Part shown: one piece after another, positions 42,859 to 52,032 of the stretch
Numbering within the stretch: position 1 is the stretch's first letter
Layout of the letters: every line of letters begins with the position of its first letter
Assembly (NCBI GenBank): GCA_965247665.1
Contig: CBDFHH010000005.1
Span: forward strand, 1,674,001 to 1,738,000
Reading direction: 5' to 3'
Length of the DNA: 64,000 nucleotides
Source of the DNA: CAUZWH01 sp965247665
GTDB lineage: Bacteria > Pseudomonadota > Alphaproteobacteria > SHVV01
The notes under the pieces: model-generated
Seen by the model: the letters and a program-made list of their open reading frames with translations, nothing else
Told to the model about the DNA's origin: nothing
Database searches by the model: none
Position numbers and translations under genes: made by a program

Positions 42859-43794
42859 TCAGCTCTCCAATTCGGCCCCGATCCCGGAAAAAAGATCAAG
42901 GTGATGGTGGTGATCGCCGGCGAAGCGCAGGACAAAGTGACTCACGCCGGCCGCGGCATAGGCGGCGAGGAGATCCCGGGCGCCGGATAGCGAACCGCCG
43001 TAGCACGGCTGGCTGCGGCGCAGCGCTTGCGAGCCCACGCCGTAATACGCCTCCATGAATTCGTCGAGGCGGCGATCTGCACGCGCGGAATCGTCATCGA
43101 TCGCGACGGTGAGGTATTGCGCACCGGTAAGCCGATTCGGGTCGCGGCCGCTGTCGCGCGCGACCGATTTCATTTCTTCCCAGATCGTCCGGTAGGCGTC
43201 GGGGTCGGGCCCATTGGGAAACCAGCCATCGAAGTGGCAGCCGACGCGCTGAATGGTCGCCGCTACCGAACCGCCGATCCAGATCGGGGGGCCGCCGGGT
43301 TGAGCCGGTGTCGGGCCAAGCGTGCGGCCGTCGATGGCCCAGCGCCCCTGCCAATCGACCGGCTCGCCGAGCCATAAGGCGCGGCACAAGCGCAATCCCT
43401 CGAGCAGGCGCCCGACTCGTTTCTCGAAGGGGACGCCGGCTGCCTCGAAGTCGGCGCGGATCGTCGGGGTATCGGATGCGATGCCGACACCGAGAATGAC
43501 GCGACCCTCCGAAATCCGATCGAGGGTCGCGACCTGGTGCGCGAGCGCCGTCGGGTTTCGCCACCCCGGCAGCAGCACCGCGGTGCCCAGGGAGACGCGA
43601 GCCGTGCGCGCGGCAATACCGGCGAGCAGCGTGATCGGCTCATGCCGCGGCAGCGCCATAAGCGAGTCGCCGACCCAAAGCGAGTCATAGCCCAGCGCTT
43701 CGGCCCGCTCGCCGAGGGTCAGCAGAGGCGTCGCCTCCGGACGACCTTGCATGACGCTTTCGCGGGTCGGCAGCAGGTAGCCGATCTTGACCAT
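42859..43794 (-). CDS. Luciferase-like (LLM, F420-type) oxidoreductase
   Basis: ATG 43794 follows GAGGAGG, giving 311 residues. The LLM pattern is clear: VKIGYLLPTRESVMQG, AEALGYDSLWVGDSLMALPRHEPITLLAGIAARTARVSLGTAVLLPGWRNPTALAHQVATLDRISEGRVILGVGIA, then GGPPIWIGGSVAATIQRVG, and a C-terminal HFVLRFAGDHHHHLDL. It resembles the F420-associated TIGR03619-like branch, but the cofactor is not decidable by eye. It is the third LLM protein in the window and differs clearly from the other two. The thioesterase remnant follows in the same operon. Confidence 0.87.
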   Translation of the reverse strand: MVKIGYLLPTRESVMQGRPEATPLLTLGERAEALGYDSLWVGDSLMALPRHEPITLLAGIAARTARVSLGTAVLLPGWRNPTALAHQVATLDRISEGRVILGVGIASDTPTIRADFEAAGVPFEKRVGRLLEGLRLCRALWLGEPVDWQGRWAIDGRTLGPTPAQPGGPPIWIGGSVAATIQRVGCHFDGWFPNGPDPDAYRTIWEEMKSVARDSGRDPNRLTGAQYLTVAIDDDSARADRRLDEFMEAYYGVGSQALRRSQPCYGGSLSGARDLLAAYAAAGVSHFVLRFAGDHHHHLDLFSGIGAELES

Positions 43795-44002
43795 AACCAC
43801 GGCCTCCTCTTTCAATGGGTGCAGGGCGAGCAGTTGTATCGGCCAAGCCGGGGACCCGCAATCGGGTTGCGGTCGCGCCGTGTGGCCGCCGCCTTGCTCG
43901 GAACGGCCGTTACATTGTCATTTGGCGGACCGCCTGCTAAGTGATCCGCCATCTCCGCGCCACCCCGAATGCGGGTCGCACTGGACAAAGGGGAAGCAGA
44001 TC

Positions 44003-44839
44003 GTGGCCAAGCTGGACGGAAAGGTCGCCATCGTATCGGGGTCGGGCCGAGGTATCGGTCGGGCCATCGCACTCAAACTAGCGGGCGAGGGTACCCGCGT
44101 CGTGGTCAACGATCTCGATGCCGAGCCGGCCGACGACACCGCTGCGGCGATCAGGGGGCTTGGCGGCGAGGCGGCGGTTTGCGCCGGCGACGTGACCGAG
44201 GCCGATTTCGGCGATCGGTTCGTAGGCGCTGCGGTCGAATCGTTCGGTGGCCTCGATATCATTGTCAACAACGCCGGCTTCACCTGGGACCGCACCGTCC
44301 AGAATATGACCGACGAGCAATGGGACGACGTCCTGGCGGTTCACCTCAAGGCGCCGTTCCGGGTTGCCCGCGCGGCCATTCAGTACTGGCGCCCGGTGAT
44401 CAAGGCGGAGCAGGAGGCCGGGTCGGCGCCATGCCGCAAAGTCGTCAATATCTCTTCGATTTCCGGCATGTACGGCAACCTCGGCCAGATCAACTACTCC
44501 TCGGCCAAGGCCGGCTTGATCGGCATGACCCGAACGCTGGCCAAGGAGTGGGGACGCTACAACATCACCGTCAATTGCGTGGCGTTCGGTTTCATCAAGA
44601 CCCGCATGACCCAACCGATTTCGAAAGATCAGGACCAACCGACCACCATCAACCTCGGCGGACGCGAACTGCCGGTCGGTATCCAACCCGAATTCATCGC
44701 GCAGATGGAGGCGATGATTCCACTCGGCCGCGGCGGTTCGCCGGAAGACGCGGCCGGCGCGGTGTATCTGTTCTGCGTTCCCGAATCCGACTTCATTAGC
44801 GGCCAAGTGGTGCTTGCTTCCGGCGGCTTGTTCGTCTGA
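44003..44839 (+). CDS. Short-chain dehydrogenase/reductase (SDR)
   Basis: GTG 44003 follows GGGGAAG. The 278-residue protein has the SDR cofactor motif GSGRGIGR, the NNAG motif (IIVNNAGFTW), the catalytic Ser (VVNISSISGMYGN) and YSSAK (Tyr and Lys). The C-terminus ends with FISGQVVLASGGLFV. Asp at the end of strand 2 (NDLDAEP) favours NAD(H). It is close to bacterial hydroxyacyl dehydrogenases and FabG-like enzymes. It lies 33 bases before the hydantoinase A gene, so it probably feeds a ketone or hydroxyacid into that pathway. Confidence 0.92.
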   Translation: MAKLDGKVAIVSGSGRGIGRAIALKLAGEGTRVVVNDLDAEPADDTAAAIRGLGGEAAVCAGDVTEADFGDRFVGAAVESFGGLDIIVNNAGFTWDRTVQNMTDEQWDDVLAVHLKAPFRVARAAIQYWRPVIKAEQEAGSAPCRKVVNISSISGMYGNLGQINYSSAKAGLIGMTRTLAKEWGRYNITVNCVAFGFIKTRMTQPISKDQDQPTTINLGGRELPVGIQPEFIAQMEAMIPLGRGGSPEDAAGAVYLFCVPESDFISGQVVLASGGLFV

Positions 44840-44872
44840 GCGACGCCAACCCCGCCGCGACCTTGCCGACCG

Positions 44873-46939
44873 ATGGCCGAAGCGAGCGTCCGCGTCGCCG
44901 TTGACGTCGGTGGCACATTCACCGACGTCATGCTGACCGACCTTGCGGGCGGCCGCATCGCGGTCGCGAAGGTGCTCACCACGCCGGAAGACCGCGGCGT
45001 CGGCGTGCTTGCCGGCATCCACGTCGCGTTCGACGCCAATCAGCTCGATATCAAAACGGCCCGCGAGGTGGTCCACGGCTCGACGACGGGCACCAACGCA
45101 CTGATCGAGCGCACCGGCGCCACCGTCGGCTTCCTTACCACCGAAGGTTTCCGCGACATTCTCGAGATCGGCCGCGTCCAACGGCCGACGGAGGGACTCT
45201 ACGATATTTCCGTCGATCGGCCGCCGCCGCTGGTGCCGCGTCATCGTTGCCTCACCGTGCGTGAGCGCATCACCGCCGAGATCAGCATTCTTGAACCGCT
45301 CGACGAGAACGGCGTTCGGGCCGCGGCCGCTCGTTTCCGCGAATTGGGTGTCGAAGCTGTGGCGGTGTGTTTCCTGTCGTCCTATCTCAATCCCGTGCAC
45401 GAGCAGCGCGCGGCCGAGATACTCGCCGCCGAGTTGCCCGATTGTCCCGTCAGCATCTCGAGTCAGCTCTCGCCGGAATACCGCGAGTACGAACGCGCAT
45501 CGACCGCCGTGATCAACGCCTATCTGACACCGGTGATGGGTGCGTATCTCGATAGCCTCGAGCAGCGCATTGCCGACGAGATCGGCGACGTTCCCCTGTT
45601 CGTGATTCAAGCGAACGGCGGCTCGACGTCGGTCGAAAACGCGCGCGCTCGGGCCGTCACCACGGTCAACTCCGGGCCTGCCGGGGGCGTGGTCGCGGCC
45701 GCCTATTACGGCCGGCTGCGCAACCGCGACAAGATCGTCTCGGTCGATATGGGCGGCACTTCGTTCGATATCGGCCTTATCGAGGACGGCGTCTCCAAGG
45801 TCACAACCGAAGGTACGTTCCAGGGAATGCCGGTCAAGATCCCGATTGTAGACCTCCACATCATCGGTGCCGGAGGCGGTTCGATTGCGTGGATCGATCC
45901 GGGCGGTGCACTCAATGTGGGTCCGCGCTCGGCCGCCGCCGCCCCCGGCCCTGCCTGCTATGGCCAGGGCGGCCGTGAACCCACGGTTACCGACGCCAAC
46001 CTGGTTCTGGGACGGCTCAATCCGGATTATTTCAACGGCGGTCGCATGAACCTCGATGTCGACGCTGCGTGCGCGGCGGTCGACGGCGTGGCAGGCAGAC
46101 TCGGCCTCGGCCTGGAGGAAACCGCGCTCGGCATCATCAAGGTGGTCAACGCCAACATGGCCAAGGGTATTGCTTCGGTGACCATCCAGCGCGGCATCGA
46201 TGTGCGCGACTTCTCTCTATTTTCGTTTGGCGGTGCCGGCGGCGCCCACGCCGTAGACCTCGCCCGTGAGCTGACGATGATCGAAGCGATCATCCCGCCG
46301 ATGCCGGGCACCTTCTCGGCGCTCGGGCTGCTGGTGACCGAGATGCGTCACGATTACGTAACCGCGCTCGGCGGCGTCACCACCGAACGGGCCGACATGG
46401 CCGAACTCCAAGCCGCCTATGTCGCGATGGAAGCTGAGGGCGTGGCCGAGCTCGCAGGCCAGGGCTTCGGCGGCGACCAGATCCGTCTCGCGCGCTTCGC
46501 GGACCTTAAAGTGGTCGGTCAGACATACGAGCTGTCGCTTCCCGTCGCCGGCGCGATCGACAGCGACGGCCTGGCACGCCTGGTTGCCGCGTTCGGCGCT
46601 CTCTATCGCGAACGCTACGCTTTTTTCTTCGAAGGCGACCCGATCGAACTCGTCAATCTCCGGGTGTCCGCACTCGGCGTCAATGCGCCGATCGAACTAC
46701 CCACCGGCGACGATGCCGGCAGCGACCCAACGCGCGGGCAAAAGGGTACCCGCCCGGTATATTTCGAAGGCGCTGGTTTCATCGATGCCGCGATCTACGA
46801 GCGGGACCGGCTTGGCGCCGGCATGGTGATCCCCGGGCCTTCGGTCATCGAGGAGGAAACGTCGTCGACGGTCATCCCACCGGAGACCGCGGCCGAGGTC
46901 GCGCCTGACTACGGCCTGATCGTCCGCGTGAAAGACTAG
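44873..46939 (+). CDS. Hydantoinase/oxoprolinase subunit A (HyuA-like)
   Basis: The 688-residue protein begins VRVAVDVGGTFTDVMLTDLAGG (ATP-binding actin-like fold) and includes VVHGSTTGTNALIERTGATVGFLTTEGFRDILEIGRVQRP, VSVDMGGTSFDIGLIEDG, RGIDVRDFSLFSFGGAGGAHA and the C-terminal VIEEETSSTVIPP. HyuA subunits of N-methylhydantoinases, 5-oxoprolinases and acetone/acetophenone carboxylases share this fold and couple ATP hydrolysis to substrate activation. The partner HyuB gene lies 1 kb downstream, split off by an IS fragment and a nitrobindin-like gene. Substrate is not decidable; ketone carboxylation is an option given the SDR and thiolase nearby. Confidence 0.9.
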   Translation: MAEASVRVAVDVGGTFTDVMLTDLAGGRIAVAKVLTTPEDRGVGVLAGIHVAFDANQLDIKTAREVVHGSTTGTNALIERTGATVGFLTTEGFRDILEIGRVQRPTEGLYDISVDRPPPLVPRHRCLTVRERITAEISILEPLDENGVRAAAARFRELGVEAVAVCFLSSYLNPVHEQRAAEILAAELPDCPVSISSQLSPEYREYERASTAVINAYLTPVMGAYLDSLEQRIADEIGDVPLFVIQANGGSTSVENARARAVTTVNSGPAGGVVAAAYYGRLRNRDKIVSVDMGGTSFDIGLIEDGVSKVTTEGTFQGMPVKIPIVDLHIIGAGGGSIAWIDPGGALNVGPRSAAAAPGPACYGQGGREPTVTDANLVLGRLNPDYFNGGRMNLDVDAACAAVDGVAGRLGLGLEETALGIIKVVNANMAKGIASVTIQRGIDVRDFSLFSFGGAGGAHAVDLARELTMIEAIIPPMPGTFSALGLLVTEMRHDYVTALGGVTTERADMAELQAAYVAMEAEGVAELAGQGFGGDQIRLARFADLKVVGQTYELSLPVAGAIDSDGLARLVAAFGALYRERYAFFFEGDPIELVNLRVSALGVNAPIELPTGDDAGSDPTRGQKGTRPVYFEGAGFIDAAIYERDRLGAGMVIPGPSVIEEETSSTVIPPETAAEVAPDYGLIVRVKD

Positions 46940-46941
46940 AC

Positions 46942-47310
46942 TAGGGCTTGTTAACACTAACGCGCCGCATCAATAGATGAGTGCGAACAGGATGAACCCG
47001 AGGAAGAGCGCGTCGAGCTTCTCAAAGCGAGAGAAGATCCGGCGAAAGCCCTTCAGTCGGCGGAACGGGCGCTCGATTTCGTTGCGCCGTTTGTACATCT
47101 CCCGGTCGTACTCCCAGGGGTCGACCCGGGTGCAGCGGGGCGGTACTACCGGCGTAAACCCCAGCGCCAGCGCCCGTTGGAGAGTCTCGTTGCCCTCGTA
47201 TGCGCGATCCATGATCAGAGAACAGGGCTCATGCTGTGCACCGAGGCGGCGCAGGAGCTGGCGTCCTTCTGGCGCGTCGTGGCCCTGTCCGGGCGACACA
47301 CGCATAACGA
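46942..47310 (-). mobile_element. IS5-family insertion sequence, 3' fragment
   Basis: This fragment lies immediately after the HyuA stop. It has a GGGCTTGTTAACAC-type terminus near 46944 (typical of IS5-group ends), the C-terminal half of a transposase on the minus strand, and then an abrupt transition near 47310 to the next gene's ribosome site. The 5' half and left terminus are missing. Confidence 0.65.
46970..47305 (-). pseudogene. IS5-family transposase, C-terminal half
   Basis: The residues HDAPEGRQLLRRLGAQHEPCSLIMDRAYEGNETLQRA contain the second catalytic Asp region (MDRAYEGN), and YKRRNEIERPFRRLKGFRRIFSRFEKLDALFLG contains the catalytic Glu (NEIERPF). This matches the last ~110 residues of IS5/IS427-group transposases. 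The first catalytic Asp and DNA-binding region are absent, so it cannot transpose itself. The element separates hyuA from the nitrobindin-like and hyuB genes. Confidence 0.75.
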
Positions 47311-47320
47311 GAGGAGAACG

Positions 47321-47884
47321 ATGACCGGCGATATCGATTTCGGTCCGCTCAAGGAGCTGATCGGGGTGTGGACGGGCGGCGAGGGCACCGACGTGGCGCC
47401 CGAGCCAGACGGGTCCGAAACCAACCCCTACTTCGAAACCATCACTTTCTCAGCGGTCGAGGATGAGGTGGACAATGCGGAATCGCAGAACCTGGTGGCG
47501 GTGCACTACCACCAGATCGTTAGCCGCAAGTCCAACGGCACGGTGTTTCATGACGAGACCGGCTACTGGATGTGGGAGGCGGCGACGAAAACCGTGATGC
47601 ACTCGCTGGTGATCCCGCGCGCGGTCGGCGTGCTCGCCGGGGGCGCCTACAACGGCGAAACCGACGACGAAAACCGGGTGGTCCTCGAGGTCGCGGCCAA
47701 GCTCGGCGACCCGGATTGGGGCATCGTTCAGTCGCCTTTCATGCGCGACAATGCCCGCACGACCGAGTTCCGTCATCACGTGGTCGTCGGCAACGGCAGG
47801 CTGTCCTATGCCGAAACGACGATCGTCGAGATCTACGGTAAGACTTTCGAGCATACCGATCAAAACGAGCTGACACGGCAATAG
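47321..47884 (+). CDS. Nitrobindin-like heme-binding beta-barrel protein (FABP fold)
   Basis: GAGGAG precedes ATG 47321. The 187-residue protein starts IDFGPLKELIGVWTGGEGTDVAPEPDGSETNPYFETITF, the G.W.GEG opening of nitrobindin/THAP4-type domains, and ends EFRHHVVVGNGRLSYAETTIVEIYGKTFEHTDQNELTR with candidate axial His. Known members bind ferric heme and scavenge nitric oxide or peroxynitrite. It sits between the IS5 fragment and HyuB; a functional link to hydantoinases is not established. Heme binding here is predicted only. Confidence 0.75.
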   Translation: MTGDIDFGPLKELIGVWTGGEGTDVAPEPDGSETNPYFETITFSAVEDEVDNAESQNLVAVHYHQIVSRKSNGTVFHDETGYWMWEAATKTVMHSLVIPRAVGVLAGGAYNGETDDENRVVLEVAAKLGDPDWGIVQSPFMRDNARTTEFRHHVVVGNGRLSYAETTIVEIYGKTFEHTDQNELTRQ

Positions 47885-47944
47885 AGATTGCCGTAAGACT
47901 CGGCCCTGTCGGCGCGGGTTGGCTTTGCTTCAGGAGATCACAGC

Positions 47945-49651
47945 ATGACCGACATGATCACGATGCAGGTAATTCGCTACGCGCTCGAGCAGATCGCCGA
48001 CGAGATGGGCTACACCCTCGCCCGCACCGGCCGCTCGACCCTGATCACCGAGGTTAAGGACTTTTCCTGCGTGGTCACCGATGCCAACGGCAAGACCGTT
48101 GCCCAGGCGCATCACACGCCGAGTTTCCTCGCCGGATTCGAGATCACCATGGGCTTCCTTACGCGGCAGTATGGCCGTGGCGAGCTCGCCGAGGGTGATG
48201 TGATCATCTGCAACGACCCCTATTCCGGGGGGCAGCACATTATGGACCTCTACGCTATCTCCCCGGTGTTCGTCGATGGTGAGGTGATCGGATTCGTCGG
48301 CAACATCACGCACCACTCCGATCTCGGCGGTGTCGCCGCCGGCGGGGTTGCGGGTGGGATCAATGAGATCTATCTCGAAGGCCTGCGCCTGCCGATGGTC
48401 AAGCTCTACAAGGCGGGCGTCGAAGACGCCGAAATCGTCGCCATCATCACCAACCAAATCCGCGTGCCGGAAAAAACCTGGGGCGATATCCACGCCCAGA
48501 TCAGCGCGCTGATGGTCGGCGTCGATCGGCTCAAGGCGTTGCACGAACGCTATACCGGCGCGGTTGTCATCCAGGCATGCAACGATTTGATGGATTATTC
48601 CGAGCGCCGCATGCGCGAGGGGCTCAAACGGATTCCCGATGGCACTTACACCGGCGAGGATGTGATAGACGATGACGGCATCAACGATAGGCCGATCTAC
48701 GTTCGCGTCGCGGTCACCATCGACGGCGATCGCGCCATCGTCGATCTCAGCGGATCCGACCCGCAGGCCGAGGGCAACACCAACTCGACCCTGGCCAACA
48801 CCTTCGCCGCCGCCTATTACGTAATGATCGCGATCGTCGATCCCGGTATGCCGCCCAATTCCGGCTGCTACCGCGCGATCGAGGTCAAGACCAAACCCGG
48901 TACGGTGGTTGATCCGGTGCTGCCGGGAGCGGTGGCGGCGCGCAGCAATTGTTCAACCAAAATCGTCGAGGCGATGTTCCTGGCAATGTCGCAGGTGGTG
49001 CCCGATCGGGTCACGGCCTGCTCGCATGGCCAGGTCACCACCTGCGGTTTCGGTGGCATCGATCCCAAGAACGGCGAGCGTTTCATCTTCACCGACATCC
49101 AAAACGGCGGCAACGGTGGCCGACCGATGGCCGACGGTGCCGACGGTCAGGACAGCCATTTGCCGCGCTTCATGAACACGCCGATCGAGGCGGTCGAGCG
49201 CCAGTTCCCGGTCCGTGTCGAACGGTACGAGTTCATTCCCGACACCGGCGGCGCCGGTAAGTACCGGGGCAGCCTGGCGATGCGCCGTGACCTGCGCTTT
49301 CTTACCGAAGTCAGCTTCGCCAGATACGGCGACCGTCAGAAGTTCCAGCCGTTCGGCCTGCTCGGCGGCAAGCCCGGCACGGTCGGCCGCTTCGTACGCA
49401 ACCCGGGCACCAACCACGAACAGCCCATGGCATCGAAAGGCCTCGACAATCTCGACGCCGACGACGTGATCAGCCTGCAGCTGCCCGGTGCGGGCGGCTA
49501 CGGCGACCCCGCAGCTCGCGATCTCGACGCCATCGATCGCGATCTCAGGGACGAGAAAGTCTCGCCCGACAAGGTCGAAGAGGATTACGGCGTGGTGGTC
49601 GACCGCTCACGCCTGTGTGTCGATCGCCAGGCGACCGCACGCACGCGGTGA
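47945..49651 (+). CDS. Hydantoinase/oxoprolinase subunit B (HyuB-like)
   Basis: The 568-residue protein begins MTDMITMQVIRYALEQIADEMGYTLARTGRSTLITEVKDFSCVVTDANG, typical of HyuB. Later blocks are VIICNDPYSGGQHIMDLYAISPVF, GFVGNITHHSDLGG (candidate metal ligands), TNSTLANTFAAAYY, MPPNSGCYRAIEV and the terminal LQLPGAGGYGDPAARD. HyuB pairs with HyuA in ATP-dependent ring opening or carboxylation. Length is normal for this subunit. The thiolase gene follows ~390 bases later in the same direction. Confidence 0.9.
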   Translation: MTDMITMQVIRYALEQIADEMGYTLARTGRSTLITEVKDFSCVVTDANGKTVAQAHHTPSFLAGFEITMGFLTRQYGRGELAEGDVIICNDPYSGGQHIMDLYAISPVFVDGEVIGFVGNITHHSDLGGVAAGGVAGGINEIYLEGLRLPMVKLYKAGVEDAEIVAIITNQIRVPEKTWGDIHAQISALMVGVDRLKALHERYTGAVVIQACNDLMDYSERRMREGLKRIPDGTYTGEDVIDDDGINDRPIYVRVAVTIDGDRAIVDLSGSDPQAEGNTNSTLANTFAAAYYVMIAIVDPGMPPNSGCYRAIEVKTKPGTVVDPVLPGAVAARSNCSTKIVEAMFLAMSQVVPDRVTACSHGQVTTCGFGGIDPKNGERFIFTDIQNGGNGGRPMADGADGQDSHLPRFMNTPIEAVERQFPVRVERYEFIPDTGGAGKYRGSLAMRRDLRFLTEVSFARYGDRQKFQPFGLLGGKPGTVGRFVRNPGTNHEQPMASKGLDNLDADDVISLQLPGAGGYGDPAARDLDAIDRDLRDEKVSPDKVEEDYGVVVDRSRLCVDRQATARTR

Positions 49652-50039
49652 CGCGGCAATGGTGGGGTAGCTGCCGGCGGTGCCGACGATGGATGGCGAT
49701 TGGATCGCTCAGCGAAGGCGGGTCGGTCGATGCACCGCGGCGACAGGTCGGTGCCGCTCACTTGGAAGTCATGACAGATCAGGAACAAATCGTTGCTCGC
49801 TCCGACGCCATCGCCGATCATGCCGATCGCCAGCGCGGTCCCGGCGAGCGCAAAGAGCGAACCCCGGTCCTTGAGGTCGGCCAGCTCGGACGTAGGGTCG
49901 GCGGACGTGCACATGCCGAACGGCGGTGGCCTGAATAGCTGCCGGCCGCGTGGCGCGTACCGCCGCTACACCGCGAATGTTAGGATACCGCGCGGAGGAC
50001 TCCGATCGAGCGGCGCCCCGAATTGCAGAGGAGATGAGA
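49652..50039. other. Gap between HyuB and the thiolase
   Basis: About 390 bases with no gene I can support. A minus-strand frame (about 49690-49914) contains RGSLFALAGTALAIGMIGDGVGASNDLF, which has a hydrophobic stretch and may be a remnant, but no family could be assigned. A GAGGAG ribosome site for the thiolase lies at the right edge. Confidence 0.4.
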
Positions 50040-51245
50040 ATGTTTGAGCGGGCCGAGATTCCTTACGGGGTTTACTGGAGCACGCCGTTTGCGAAGTGGC
50101 AGGGCAGCCTTTCGACGGTGCACCCGATCCGGCTCGCCGCGAACGTCGCTAGGGATCAGCTGGCCAAACGCGAGATCGCAGCCGATACCTTCGACTACGG
50201 TGTGCTCGGGATCACCACGCCGCAGTATAAGAGCTTCTGGGGCGTGCCCTGGATGATGGGCATGCTCGGTTGCGACGACGTCTCCGGACCGACCATCGCC
50301 CAGGCCTGCGCCACTTCGGCGCGCTGCCTTCAGACCGGTGTCCAGGAGGTCGAGACCGAGAATGCCGATTGCGCGCTGGTGGTATGCGCCGACCGCACTT
50401 CCTACACGCCGCACATCTACTATCCCGACCCCAGCGGTCCCGGCGGCACGGGCGTCAAAGAAGACTGGATCATGGACAACATCAAGGGTGATCCGTGGGC
50501 CAAGGTGTCGATGGTCGAGACCGCCGAGAACTGCGCGACCAAGTGGCAGATCACCACCGAACAACAACACGATTTGGTGCTGCGCCGGTACCAACAGTAC
50601 CAGGACGCGCTGGCCGACGATCAGTCCTTCCAAAAGCGCTACATGGTGCTGCCGATGGAGGTGCCCGACAGCAACTTCCGCAAGACAACAGGTACGCTGG
50701 AGGGCGACGAGGGGGTGTTCGCGACCACCAGGGAAGGGCTCGCCAAGCTCAAGCCGGTGATGGAGGACGGCACCGTTACCTTCGGTGGACAGACTTATCC
50801 CGCCGACGGTCACACCGCTGTCGTCATCACAACCGAAGAGCGTGCCAAAGAAATGTCGGCTAACCCGGATATCCGAGTTCGTTTTCTGGGCTTCGGCATG
50901 GCCCGGGTCGACAAAGCCTACATGCCGGCGGCACCGGTTCCGGCAGCCGAGCGCGCCCTCAAGCAAGCCGGCAAGACCATCGACGAGATCGACGCGATCA
51001 AGACCCACAATCCCTTTGCCGTCAACGATGTGGTGTTCGCACAGGAAACCGGCGCTGATCTCGAGCAGATGAACAACTATGGCTGCTCGCTGATTTGGGG
51101 TCATCCCAACTCGCCGACCGGCCTGCGCGCGACCATCGAGCTGATCGAAGAGCTGGCGATGCGCGGCGGCGGCACCGGCCTGTTCACGGGCTGCGCCGCC
51201 GGTGATTCAGCGATGGCCGTCGTCGTCGAAGTTGCGGACCGCTAA
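50040..51245 (+). CDS. Thiolase-family protein (SCP2/acetyl-CoA acetyltransferase-like)
   Basis: From ATG 50040 (AGAGGAG site) the 401-residue protein has the nucleophilic Cys in AQACATSARCLQTG, the block AIKTHNPFAVND in place of the usual NEAFA, a His in IWGHPNSPTGLRATIEL and the second Cys in GTGLFTGCAAGDSAM. This pattern fits thiolases working on branched or ketoacyl-CoA substrates rather than standard FadA. After the hydantoinase-like pair it could cleave a beta-ketoacyl-CoA made by ketone carboxylation. No DUF35/OB-fold partner is adjacent. An in-frame ATG at 50034 is too close to the ribosome site. Confidence 0.85.
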   Translation: MFERAEIPYGVYWSTPFAKWQGSLSTVHPIRLAANVARDQLAKREIAADTFDYGVLGITTPQYKSFWGVPWMMGMLGCDDVSGPTIAQACATSARCLQTGVQEVETENADCALVVCADRTSYTPHIYYPDPSGPGGTGVKEDWIMDNIKGDPWAKVSMVETAENCATKWQITTEQQHDLVLRRYQQYQDALADDQSFQKRYMVLPMEVPDSNFRKTTGTLEGDEGVFATTREGLAKLKPVMEDGTVTFGGQTYPADGHTAVVITTEERAKEMSANPDIRVRFLGFGMARVDKAYMPAAPVPAAERALKQAGKTIDEIDAIKTHNPFAVNDVVFAQETGADLEQMNNYGCSLIWGHPNSPTGLRATIELIEELAMRGGGTGLFTGCAAGDSAMAVVVEVADR

Positions 51246-51321
51246 ACCCAGCCGCCGCGTCGGCATGATCGCCGGTCGAATCGTTTCGCGCCTTGCACAC
51301 GGGCGGGTGAGCGGAGGTCTC

Positions 51322-51921
51322 ATGGGGAAACCTGCCGATAGTCGATTGAACGCGCTGTGGATCACCGTATTGCTTGCGTTGACGGCGTGTCAGGCGCCGC
51401 CGTCGTCACCGGTTTCGTCATCGCCGCCGGTCGCTTATACGGCGTCGCAGGGACAAACCCCGTCGCACACGGCAGCGGCACTGGCGCCGAGTCCCGCGGC
51501 GCGCCGTGAGATCCATATTGCCGCTTGGGAAACGAGCCATCCGTTCAGTCTGGCCGCGCTGGTCGAATGGCGCTTGCGCCGACCGTTGGTCGCCTCGAAC
51601 CGGCGCCGCATCGATGTTGCCGCCGCCCACGCGCTTGCTGACGAACGCGGCGCTTTGTATCGCTGGTCCGGTGCCGAGCGCTCGCGTCGTGGAAGCGTTC
51701 GTCTGGTGCGCCGAGTCGTGAGCCAAGATGGGCGCGTCTGCGCGCGGCTTCACCATGAGCATCAGATGGGTCGGCGAGCGATCCTTGGCAGCGTACGAAT
51801 CTGCCGCAAGCGGGGTGATGCGGCCGCGCCCTGGTCGGTCGACGACGTTCGCTGGATCCGGGTCGGAAACGACCTGGCGCAGCAAGGGACGGTGTCCGGC
51901 GCGGGGACGCCCCCGGTCTAG
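51322..51921 (+). CDS. Putative lipoprotein, ~199 aa
   Basis: GCGGAGG precedes ATG 51322. A lipoprotein signal is visible: SRLNALWITVLLALTAC followed by Gln, fitting an LTAC lipobox with Cys about residue 23. The mature part has a Ser/Pro-rich linker (PPSSPVSSSPP), then a charged globular region with WRLRRPLVASNRRRIDVAAAHALADERGALYRWSG and RLHHEHQMGRRAILGSVRICRKRG...WSVDDVRW. The C-terminal half weakly resembles 17-kDa surface-antigen-like ends. Function unknown; attachment to the inner or outer membrane is likely. Confidence 0.6.
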   Translation: MGKPADSRLNALWITVLLALTACQAPPSSPVSSSPPVAYTASQGQTPSHTAAALAPSPAARREIHIAAWETSHPFSLAALVEWRLRRPLVASNRRRIDVAAAHALADERGALYRWSGAERSRRGSVRLVRRVVSQDGRVCARLHHEHQMGRRAILGSVRICRKRGDAAAPWSVDDVRWIRVGNDLAQQGTVSGAGTPPV

Positions 51922-52032
51922 ACGAGATCTACCGAGAGGCGGCGCCGATTCCCGGTGTTTGCGTTGCAGCGCGCCGGCCGCCGCCTTCGCCGCGCAACCG
52001 CCTGGGAGATCGATCCGTCCGGTAGAGAATTG

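Noticed and set aside
46940..47320. A complete IS5 element
   Set aside because: Only the 3' half of the transposase and one end are present; no first catalytic Asp or second terminus.
49585..49914. Membrane protein gene on the minus strand after hyuB
   Set aside because: It overlaps the hyuB end, has no ribosome site and no recognised family; kept only as a possible remnant in the gap note.
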